Shown piece after piece: positions 57,754-64,000 of a stretch of 64,000 nt of DNA. The stretch spans positions 124,001 through 188,000 of the forward strand of contig NZ_LMRD01000009.1 of NCBI RefSeq assembly GCF_001425575.1. The letters are read 5' to 3'. A program made the position numbers and the translations under genes. The notes under the pieces are model-generated. The model was not told the DNA's origin, did no database searches, and saw only the letters and a program-made list of their open reading frames with translations. Source of the DNA: Aurantimonas sp. Leaf443. Its GTDB lineage: Bacteria > Pseudomonadota > Alphaproteobacteria > Rhizobiales > Rhizobiaceae. The number at the start of each line of letters is the position of its first letter. Position 1 is the stretch's first letter.

Positions 57754-58841
57754 GACGGCGCCCTTTCGAGGAGACAGGCGTCGCCGTAGGAATAGAAGCG
57801 GTAGCCCTCTGCAATGGCATGGGCATAGGCCGCGCGCATCGTCTCCAGCCCGCTGAAGGCGCAGACCAGCATGAAGAGGGTCGAGCGCGGCAGGTGGAAG
57901 TTCGTCATCAGGGCATCGACGGCCCGGAAACGGTAGCCGGGCGTGATGAAGATGCCGGTCGGCGCCCGGAACGGGGCGATGCGCCCGCTCTCGTCGGCCG
58001 CGCTCTCCAGGAGGCGCAGCGACGTCGTGCCGACGGCCACGATGCGCCGGCCCGCCGCCCGCGCGGCGTTCAGCCCTTCGGCCGTCTCGGCGTCGATCGC
58101 ACCGATCTCCTCGTGCATCACATGCTCGGCCGTGTCCTCGGCCTTCACGGGCAGGAACGTTCCCGCCCCGACATGGAGCGTCACCGTCTCTCGGACGATC
58201 CCGCGCGCGTCGAGGGCGGACAGGAGGTCCGGCGTGAAATGGAGACCCGCCGTGGGCGCGGCGACGGCTCCGTCCTCGCGGGCGAAGATCGTCTGGTAGT
58301 CGGTGCGGTCCTGCGCGTCGTCGGGCCGCTTGGAGGCGATGTAGGGCGGCAGCGGGATATGGCCGACGCCGGCGATCGCCGCGTCGAGGTCGGGGCCGGA
58401 CAGGTCGAAGCGCAGCGTCGCCTCGCCGGCCTCGCCCTTCTCGACGATCTTGGCATCGAGCCCGGCCAGCGCGCAAGCTTCGTTCCTGGCGCCGAAACGC
58501 ACGCGGTCGCCGAGCGCGACGCGCTTGGCCGGACGCAGGAAGGCCTTCCAGCGATCGGGGCCGATGCGCATGTGCAGCGTGGCGGATATCCGCGCCGTGC
58601 CGTCGCCGCCCGAGGCGGCCGCCCGGCTGCGCACGCCCTCGAGCTGGGCCGGGATGACGCGCGTGTCGTTGAAGACCATCACGTCGCCGTCGCGCAGCAG
58701 CGCGGGAAGATCGCCCACGCGCCGGTCGTCGAGGCCCGCGCCGGGCCTCACATGCAGAAGCCGCGCCGCTTCGCGCGGCACGGCGGGGCGGAGCGCGATC
58801 CGCGCCTCGGGGAGATCGAAGTCGAAGAGATCGACCCTCAT
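57750..58841 (-). CDS. queA: S-adenosylmethionine:tRNA ribosyltransferase-isomerase
   Basis: A 363-residue QueA enzyme that adds the epoxycyclopentane ring in queuosine synthesis. Features are [19 protein letters not shown] at the N-terminus, [52 protein letters not shown] and [16 protein letters not shown]. The C-terminus has [17 protein letters not shown]. It acts just after Tgt in the pathway and is translationally coupled to tgt by a four-base overlap. Start: ATG 58841. Confidence 0.97.
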   Translation of the reverse strand: MRVDLFDFDLPEARIALRPAVPREAARLLHVRPGAGLDDRRVGDLPALLRDGDVMVFNDTRVIPAQLEGVRSRAAASGGDGTARISATLHMRIGPDRWKAFLRPAKRVALGDRVRFGARNEACALAGLDAKIVEKGEAGEATLRFDLSGPDLDAAIAGVGHIPLPPYIASKRPDDAQDRTDYQTIFAREDGAVAAPTAGLHFTPDLLSALDARGIVRETVTLHVGAGTFLPVKAEDTAEHVMHEEIGAIDAETAEGLNAARAAGRRIVAVGTTSLRLLESAADESGRIAPFRAPTGIFITPGYRFRAVDALMTNFHLPRSTLFMLVCAFSGLETMRAAYAHAIAEGYRFYSYGDACLLERAPS

Positions 58842-58868
58842 GGACGGACCGCGCTCCCGCTGTTGCCG

Positions 58869-59339
58869 TCAGGCGTCGGCAGCGACGCGCATGGTGACGA
58901 TCGAATCGGGCTCGCGCACCGGCTCGCCGCGCTTCAGCTTGTCGACATTCTCCATGCCTTCCACGACCTCGCCCCAGACCGTGTACTGCTTGTCGAGCCA
59001 GGGAGCCCGCTCGAAGCAGATGTAGAACTGCGAATTGGCCGAGTTCGGGTTCGCCGTGCGGGCCATGGAGCAGGTGCCGCGCTTGTGCGGCTCGGCCGAG
59101 AACTCGGCCTTCAGGTCGGGCTTCTTGGAGCCGCCGCTGCCGGTGCCCGTCGGGTCGCCGCCCTGCGCCATGAAGCCGTCGATCACGCGGTGGAAGACGA
59201 CGCCGTCGTAGAACTTCTCGCGCGCGAGTTCCTTGATGCGGGCCACGTGGTTGGGCGCCAGATCGGGCCGCAGCTTGATGACGACGGCGCCTTTCGTCGT
59301 CTCGAGCAGCAGCGTGTTTTCGGGATCCTCGTAAGCCAT
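58869..59339 (-). CDS. cytoplasmic cyclophilin-type peptidyl-prolyl isomerase
   Basis: A 156-residue cyclophilin with no signal peptide. The family core is [48 protein letters not shown] and [22 protein letters not shown]. The catalytic Arg lies in FHRVI, and the Gln-x-G-D-P motif is present. Start: ATG 59339 with AAGGA upstream. The next gene upstream encodes a very similar exported cyclophilin, so the two look like a tandem duplication with one copy per compartment. It lies 27 bases before queA. Confidence 0.95.
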   Translation of the reverse strand: MAYEDPENTLLLETTKGAVVIKLRPDLAPNHVARIKELAREKFYDGVVFHRVIDGFMAQGGDPTGTGSGGSKKPDLKAEFSAEPHKRGTCSMARTANPNSANSQFYICFERAPWLDKQYTVWGEVVEGMENVDKLKRGEPVREPDSIVTMRVAADA

Positions 59340-59361
59340 CGTTCTTCCTTCGCATCCGGAC

Positions 59362-59392
59362 AAAAAGAAAAGGTCCGGGCATGGCCCGGACC
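59362..59392 (-). terminator. intrinsic terminator between the two cyclophilin genes
   Basis: On the minus strand GGTCCGGGC, loop CAT, GCCCGGACC is followed by TTTTCTTTTT. It is a strong terminator for the upstream exported cyclophilin gene and leaves only 22 bases before the ATG of the cytoplasmic one. Confidence 0.88.
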
Positions 59393-59458
59393 ATCACCTG
59401 CCATTGGACGAAAACGGCGCGAAGAACAAGTCCGCGCCGCAGGCCCCGACGGAAGGCT

Positions 59459-60016
59459 TCAGTTCGCCGCGGAGCCGACCTTCACCGAGAGCATCTTGTC
59501 GGGATTCTCGACCGTGCCGTTCTGGGCCGCATCGCCCTTCTTGATCTTGTCGACCACGTCCATGCCCTTGGTTACGTCGCCGACCACCGTATACTGGCCG
59601 TCCAGGAAGTCGCCGTCGGCGAGCATGATGAAGAACTGCGAATTGGCCGAGTTCGGGTCCTGCGCGCGCGCCATGCCGACGGTGCCGCGGTCGAACGTCT
59701 CCTTGGAGAACTCGGCCTTGAGGTCCGGCTTGTCGGAGCCGCCCATGCCCGTGCCCGTTGGATCGCCGGTCTGGGCCATGAAGCCGTCGATGACGCGGTG
59801 GAAGACGACGCCGTCGTAGAAGCCCTCCTTGGCGAGTTCCTTCAGACGCTGGGCGCTTTCCGGCGCGATGTCGGGCCGCAGCTTGATGTCGATCTCGCCG
59901 TCCTTGGTGGTGATGACGAGCGTGTTCTCGGCGTCCTGGCTTTGCGCCGACGCGGGCCCGGCGAAGGCGGCGAGGCCGAGAGCGGTGGCGAGACCGAGCG
60001 TTGCGAGAAGCTTCAT
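59459..60016 (-). CDS. exported cyclophilin-type peptidyl-prolyl isomerase
   Basis: A 185-residue periplasmic cyclophilin. The signal peptide is residues 1-24 ([21 protein letters not shown]). The mature domain shows [43 protein letters not shown] and [22 protein letters not shown]. It assists folding of exported proteins. It shares a near-identical core with its downstream neighbour. Start: ATG 60016. It lies 36 bases after coaD on the same strand. Confidence 0.95.
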   Translation of the reverse strand: MKLLATLGLATALGLAAFAGPASAQSQDAENTLVITTKDGEIDIKLRPDIAPESAQRLKELAKEGFYDGVVFHRVIDGFMAQTGDPTGTGMGGSDKPDLKAEFSKETFDRGTVGMARAQDPNSANSQFFIMLADGDFLDGQYTVVGDVTKGMDVVDKIKKGDAAQNGTVENPDKMLSVKVGSAAN

Positions 60017-60052
60017 GGGGAACAGACTTTCCTTCGGGACGCCGCCGCGGCG

Positions 60053-60544
60053 TCAGGCGTGTTTGGCTTTCATCGCGCGAGCGACGACCGGGGGGACGAA
60101 CGGTTCGACGTCTCCTCCCATGGCCGCGATCTGGCGGACCAATGTGGCGGTTATTGGCCTCGTGGCGGTGCTGGCGGGAAGGAAGACGGTGACGAGCCCT
60201 GGCGCCATGACGCCGTTCATGCCGCTCATCTGCATTTCGTAGTCGAGATCGGTGCCGTCGCGCAGGCCGCGCACCAGGGCCGTCGCGCCCGCCTTTTCGG
60301 CCGCCTTCACCACCAGCCCCTGGAAGGCCTCGACAAGGATCCGGCGCCCCGCATCGCCCGGCAGATCCGCCGCGACGGTCCGGATCAGCGCGGCGCGCTC
60401 CTCGAAGTCGAAGAGCCCCGCCTTGCCCGGATGGATGCCGATGGCGACGACCACCTCGTCGAACAGCGCCAGCGCGCCTTTGAGGACGTCGACATGCCCG
60501 TTCGTCATCGGATCGAACGATCCCGGATAATAGCCGCGCCGCAT
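60053..60544 (-). CDS. coaD: phosphopantetheine adenylyltransferase
   Basis: A 163-residue nucleotidyltransferase for the penultimate step of coenzyme A synthesis. It shows [20 protein letters not shown] with the T/H-x-G-H motif, [35 protein letters not shown] and the ISSxxVR-like [15 protein letters not shown]. Length is standard. Start: ATG 60544. The coaD-cyclophilin-cyclophilin-queA-tgt order downstream of gyrA is conserved in Rhizobiales. Confidence 0.97.
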   Translation of the reverse strand: MRRGYYPGSFDPMTNGHVDVLKGALALFDEVVVAIGIHPGKAGLFDFEERAALIRTVAADLPGDAGRRILVEAFQGLVVKAAEKAGATALVRGLRDGTDLDYEMQMSGMNGVMAPGLVTVFLPASTATRPITATLVRQIAAMGGDVEPFVPPVVARAMKAKHA

Positions 60545-60658
60545 GCTCGCACCTCCCTTTCGCGCCCCAGCGGAACGATGCGAGCATAAGTTCCTGACAC
60601 GCTGAAGGAAACGTGAACGCCTCGGTCACTCGATTTTCACGCCTGACAAGTCAAACTG

Positions 60659-60684
60659 GGAACTGAAAGGCAACGTCGCCCATT
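60659..60684 (+). promoter_or_regulatory. possible EcfG-type promoter of the 42-residue gene
   Basis: GGAAC (60659-60663), 17 bases, CATT (60681-60684). The -35 is perfect and the -10 has CATT for CGTT. The spacing fits. It lies 25 bases before the start codon at 60710. Confidence 0.35.
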
Positions 60685-60709
60685 AAGACGGCGAACAAGG
60701 GGATTTCCG

Positions 60710-60838
60710 ATGATGGTCTTCGCGCTTTCTCTCGCCATGGTCGTTGCTCTCGCCAGCGCCACGGCAGTCGCCATTCACGAAGAGGCGAGCAAGGCTCGCG
60801 TCAAGGCGACCGTGCGCAAGACGCGGATCATGAACTGA
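60710..60838 (+). CDS. small single-pass membrane peptide, 42 residues
   Basis: An open frame of 42 codons, easily missed because of its size. It starts ATG ATG at 60710 and ends TGA at 60836-60838. AAGGGG at 60697-60702 is seven bases upstream, one of the better ribosome-binding sites in the window. The peptide has a hydrophobic helix at residues 2-22 (MVFALSLAMVVALASATAVA) and a basic tail with Lys/Arg about every third residue (EEASKARVKATVRKTR). It would sit in the inner membrane with the tail in the cytoplasm. Function unknown. Confidence 0.6.
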   Translation: MMVFALSLAMVVALASATAVAIHEEASKARVKATVRKTRIMN

Positions 60839-61163
60839 TTTTCGCCTCCGGCGGCGTCTGATCGGACGCAGGTTCGCCGTCGCGCGGACGAACGATCCGC
60901 CGGTTCGGCCGGCAAGACTTTCTTTACAGGTATACTGACGACACGCAAGCAACGGCGTCGCGGCCCCGGGCCGGTCGCGTTTGTTGCGGGATACGGCCCG
61001 TGACCGCGAAGCGAATGGTTCACGGGATCGCTGTCGCCGCCGGGCCCCGCTCAAACATACGAAAGGCCTGTCCGGCATCGATCCGGACAGGCCTTCGTTT
61101 TCAGATGTGGGCCGTTCCATGGGCTGCGGCTCGTTGACGCCGTGACGCCATCGAGCCGGTCCC
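60839..61163. other. gap between the small peptide gene and gyrA, possible small RNA
   Basis: 325 bases without a convincing protein gene. A TATACT (60931-60936) resembling a -10 box is followed by about 165 bases that end in the strong terminator at 61063-61101. No good -35 is visible. An independent small transcript on the plus strand is possible but unproven. Confidence 0.4.
61063..61101. terminator. terminator downstream of gyrA
   Basis: AAGGCCTGTCCGG (61063-61075) pairs perfectly with CCGGACAGGCCTT (61083-61095) around a seven-base loop. On the plus strand the tail is CGTTTTC; on the minus strand it is TCGTATGTTTG. It can end gyrA transcription and any plus-strand transcript arriving from the left. 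Confidence 0.8.
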
Positions 61164-63959
61164 TCATGCCTCCGGCGGTGTGTCGCCCGTGTCGGCGCCG
61201 GCATCGCCTTCGGGCAGGATCGGCTCGGCTTCCGCTTCGGGGTTCCCCTGATCGGGGATCCGCTCGACCGACACGACGCGTTCGCCATCCGCCGTCTTGA
61301 AGATCGTCACGCCCTTGGTCGCGCGGCCGGCCATGCGGATGCCCTCGACGGGCACGCGGATCATCTGGCCGCGATCGGAGATGAGCAGGAGTTCGTCGCC
61401 GGTCTCCACGGGGAAGCCGGCCACCAGCGGCCCGATGTCCTTGAGCCGGTTGACGTCCGTCGCACGGATGCCCTTGCCGCCACGCCCGCTGATGCGGAAC
61501 TCGTAGGACGAGGAGCGCTTGCCGAAGCCGAACTCGCTGACCGTGAGGATGAACTCCTCCGCCGCGCTGAGATAGGCGTAGCGCTCCTGGTCGATCGCGA
61601 CGTCCTCGACCGCCTCCTCGTCGACGCCCGGATCGAGGCTCGGCTCGGAGGCCGAGGGCTCGCCATCCACCGCGCGCCGCATCTTGAGATAGGAGGCGCG
61701 CTCGGCCGGCGTCGCGTCGACATGGCGCAGGATCGCCATCGAGATGACCGTCGCCCCCTCTCCAAGGCCGATGCCGCGCACGCCGATCGAGTTGCGCCCC
61801 GCGAAGACGCGCACGTCCGTCACGGGGAAGCGGATGCACTGGCCGGACGAGGCCATCAGCAGGACGTCGTCGTCTTCCGAGCAGGTGGCGACGGCGAGAA
61901 TCTCGTCGCCCTCCTCCTCCAGCTTCATGGCGATCTTGCCGTTGCGGTTGACCTGCACGAAGTCCGACAGCTTGTTGCGCCGCACGGTGCCGCGCGTGGT
62001 GGCGAACATCACGTTCAGCTCTTCCGCCGCCTGCGGATCGCTCGGCAGCGGCAGAATGGAGGTGATGCGCTCGCCCTTCTCCAGCGGCAACATGTTGATC
62101 AGCGCCTTGCCGCGCGACTGCGGATTGGCGAGCGGCAGACGCCAGACCTTCTCCTTGTAGACGATGCCGCGCGAGGAGAAGAACAGGACGGGCGTGTGGG
62201 TGTTGGCGACGAAGAGGCGCGTCACCGAATCCTCGTCGTTCTTCAGGCTCATGCCCGAGCGGCCCTTGCCGCCGCGGCGCTGCGCCCGGTAGGTCGCCAG
62301 CGGCACGCGCTTGATGTAGCCGCCGTGGCTGACGGTGACGACCATGTCCTCGCGCGGGATCAGGTCCTCGTCGTCCATGTCGGCCGCGCCCTCGGAAAGC
62401 TCGGTGCGGCGCGGCGTGGCGAACTCGTCGCGCACGGCGATGAGTTCGGCCTTGATGATCTCGCGCACCTTCGTGCGCGAGGAGAGGATCTCCAGATACT
62501 CGCGGATCTCCTCGCCGATCTTGTTCAGCTCGTCCGCGATCTCGTCGCGCCCGAGCGCCGTCAGGCGCTGCAGGCGAAGGTCGAGGATCGCGCGGGCCTG
62601 CGTTTCGGAAAGGCGGTAGGTGCCGTCCTCGGCGATGCGGTGGCGCGGATCGTCGATGAGCCGGATCAGCGGCGCGACGTCCTTGGCCTCCCAGGCACGC
62701 TCCATCAGCTGCTCGCGCGCCGTCTGCGGATCGGGCGCCTGGCGGATCAGCTTGATGATCTCGTCGATATTGGCGACCGCGATGGCGAGGCCGACGAGGA
62801 CGTGGGCGCGCTCGCGCGCCTTGCGCAGCAGGAACTTGGTCCGCCGGTTCACCACCTCCTCGCGGAAGGAGATGAAGGCGGTGAGGATGTCGGTCAGCGA
62901 CATCTGTTCCGGCTTGCCGCCGTTCAACGCCACCATGTTGGCGCCGAAGGAGGTCTGCAGCGGCGTGAAGCGGTAGAGCTGGTTCAGGACGACGTCGGAG
63001 GAGACGTCGCGCTTGAGCTCGACGACGACGCGGTAGCCCTCGCGGTCGCTCTCGTCGCGGATGTCGGAAATGCCCTCGATGCGCTTGTCGCGCACGAGCT
63101 CGGCCATCTTCTCGATCATCGTCGACTTGTTGACCTGGTAGGGCACCTCGGTGACGACGATGGCCTCGCGGTCGCCGCGCATCGGCTCGACATGTACCTT
63201 GCCGCGCATCAGGATCGAGCCGCGGCCGGTGGCATAGGCCGACAGGATGCCGGCCCGGCCGAGGACGATCGCGCCCGTCGGGAAGTCCGGGCCGGGAATG
63301 ATCTCCATCAGCTCGTCGAGACCGATGGCCGGATTGTCGATCATCGCCACGCAGCCGTCGACGATCTCGCCGAGATTGTGCGGCGGGATGTTCGTGGCCA
63401 TGCCGACGGCGATGCCGCCCGAGCCGTTGACGAGAAGGTTCGGCACGCGCGCCGGCAGCACAGCCGGCTCCTGCTCGCGCCCGTCGTAATTGTCCTGGAA
63501 GTCGACGGTCTCCTTGTCGATATCCTCCAGCAGCGCTTCGGACACCTTGTGCAGGCGCGATTCCGTGTAGCGCATGGCCGCCGGGGGATCGCCGTCGATC
63601 GAGCCGAAATTGCCTTGCCCGTGGATGAGCGGGGCGCGCATCGACCAGTCCTGCGCCATGCGCACGAGCGCGTCGTAGATCGAGGCGTCGCCGTGCGGAT
63701 GGTATTTGCCCATCACCTCGCCGACGACGCCGGCGCATTTGCGGTAGGGCCGGTTATAGGCGAGACCCATGCCGTGCATGGCGTAGAGGATGCGGCGATG
63801 CACCGGCTTCAGCCCGTCGCGCACGTCGGGAAGCGCGCGGCTCACGATCACGCTCATCGCGTAGTCGAGATAGGAGCGCTGCATCTCCTCCACGATGGAG
63901 ATCGTGTCGATGCCGGTCGGCCGCGGCGGCGGCGGGGTATCGTCTGTGTCGTCTGCCAA
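61164..63959 (-). CDS. gyrA: DNA gyrase subunit A
   Basis: A 931-residue type II topoisomerase subunit that cuts and rejoins DNA to introduce negative supercoils. The catalytic Tyr131 lies in [10 protein letters not shown]. The quinolone region reads [15 protein letters not shown], with Ala92 and Asp96 matching E. coli positions 83 and 87. The GyrA box in the C-terminal beta-pinwheel is [10 protein letters not shown]. An acidic insertion of about 30 residues ([20 protein letters not shown]) interrupts the pinwheel. The start codon is TTG at 63959 ([12 protein letters not shown]); no in-frame ATG precedes the conserved [16 protein letters not shown]. Confidence 0.97.
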   Translation of the reverse strand: MADDTDDTPPPPRPTGIDTISIVEEMQRSYLDYAMSVIVSRALPDVRDGLKPVHRRILYAMHGMGLAYNRPYRKCAGVVGEVMGKYHPHGDASIYDALVRMAQDWSMRAPLIHGQGNFGSIDGDPPAAMRYTESRLHKVSEALLEDIDKETVDFQDNYDGREQEPAVLPARVPNLLVNGSGGIAVGMATNIPPHNLGEIVDGCVAMIDNPAIGLDELMEIIPGPDFPTGAIVLGRAGILSAYATGRGSILMRGKVHVEPMRGDREAIVVTEVPYQVNKSTMIEKMAELVRDKRIEGISDIRDESDREGYRVVVELKRDVSSDVVLNQLYRFTPLQTSFGANMVALNGGKPEQMSLTDILTAFISFREEVVNRRTKFLLRKARERAHVLVGLAIAVANIDEIIKLIRQAPDPQTAREQLMERAWEAKDVAPLIRLIDDPRHRIAEDGTYRLSETQARAILDLRLQRLTALGRDEIADELNKIGEEIREYLEILSSRTKVREIIKAELIAVRDEFATPRRTELSEGAADMDDEDLIPREDMVVTVSHGGYIKRVPLATYRAQRRGGKGRSGMSLKNDEDSVTRLFVANTHTPVLFFSSRGIVYKEKVWRLPLANPQSRGKALINMLPLEKGERITSILPLPSDPQAAEELNVMFATTRGTVRRNKLSDFVQVNRNGKIAMKLEEEGDEILAVATCSEDDDVLLMASSGQCIRFPVTDVRVFAGRNSIGVRGIGLGEGATVISMAILRHVDATPAERASYLKMRRAVDGEPSASEPSLDPGVDEEAVEDVAIDQERYAYLSAAEEFILTVSEFGFGKRSSSYEFRISGRGGKGIRATDVNRLKDIGPLVAGFPVETGDELLLISDRGQMIRVPVEGIRMAGRATKGVTIFKTADGERVVSVERIPDQGNPEAEAEPILPEGDAGADTGDTPPEA

Positions 63960-64000
63960 AACTCTATCCCGACATCGGGTGAACCAAAGCCTAGCCTATA

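Noticed and set aside
60572-60594. GGAAC-N13-GTTCC inverted repeat upstream of coaD
   Set aside because: Read as an EcfG promoter it has no CGTT at the right spacing on either strand, and the arms are only five bases, so chance is likely.

Overview
The window is 64 kb of a GC-rich chromosome from an alphaproteobacterium of the Hyphomicrobiales (Rhizobiales). The evidence is gene content and order: eno, ftsB-like, pdhA-pdhB-pdhC-lpd, lipA, ispDF, dusB(nifR3)-ntrB-ntrC-ntrY-ntrX-hfq-hflX, a phosphatidylcholine synthase gene, an IalB-family gene and a GyrA with Ala at the quinolone position. An Aurantimonas/Aureimonas-like genome would fit, but this cannot be settled from one window. Most genes are conserved housekeeping genes, with no phage, IS element, integron, CRISPR array or secondary-metabolite cluster.

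Layout. 0-9.4 kb: end of enolase, a FtsB-like divisome gene, the pyruvate dehydrogenase operon (E1 alpha, E1 beta with a lipoyl domain, an SRPBCC protein, E2, an SGNH esterase, E3), then glsB-like, lipA and a RatA/Coq10-like gene. Lipoate synthase thus sits next to the lipoate-dependent complex. 9.4-20.7 kb: cinA and ispDF (minus), then dusB, the two nitrogen two-component systems NtrBC and NtrYX, hfq and hflX (plus). 20.7-24.7 kb: mazG, a GntR/UTRA regulator, a SHOCT-domain protein and an almost 1 kb gene-free stretch. 24.7-34.6 kb (mostly minus): PhnP-like hydrolase, tatD, metG, holB, tmk, a DacF-like PBP and a large GH16/RTX secreted glucanase. 35-54 kb: tRNA-Ser, quinone reductase, pcs, a UbiH-like monooxygenase, an AEC transporter, hspQ, an IalB-like protein, a peptide-binding protein, mfd-sdhE, recG, DUF502, glmS, glmU, ccdA-like, tRNA-Lys. 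54-64 kb: a DUF4160/DUF2442 pair, two small secreted proteins, tgt-queA, two cyclophilins, coaD, an unannotated 42-residue membrane peptide and gyrA.

The most interesting large-scale signal is at about 24.45 kb, inside the gene-free stretch. A 28-bp sequence there has the architecture of a XerC/XerD dif site. Gene orientation flips around it (20 of 23 genes plus to the left; 23 of 33 minus to the right), and the skewed octamer GGGCAGGG, which matches the E. coli FtsK-orienting consensus, points towards it from both sides in all ten copies found by eye. The window therefore probably spans the replication terminus.

Regulatory signals include a perfect general-stress (EcfG-type) promoter match before a DUF1236 gene, a 20-bp palindrome touching the lipA start codon, a repeated motif upstream of pdhA, an inverted repeat over the sdhE-mfd promoter, and several clear intrinsic terminators. 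Departures from family norms include a penicillin-binding protein with ETG in place of KTG, a Tgt lacking two zinc cysteines, and an NtrX without GAFTGA. All calls come from reading the sequence; no database search was run.
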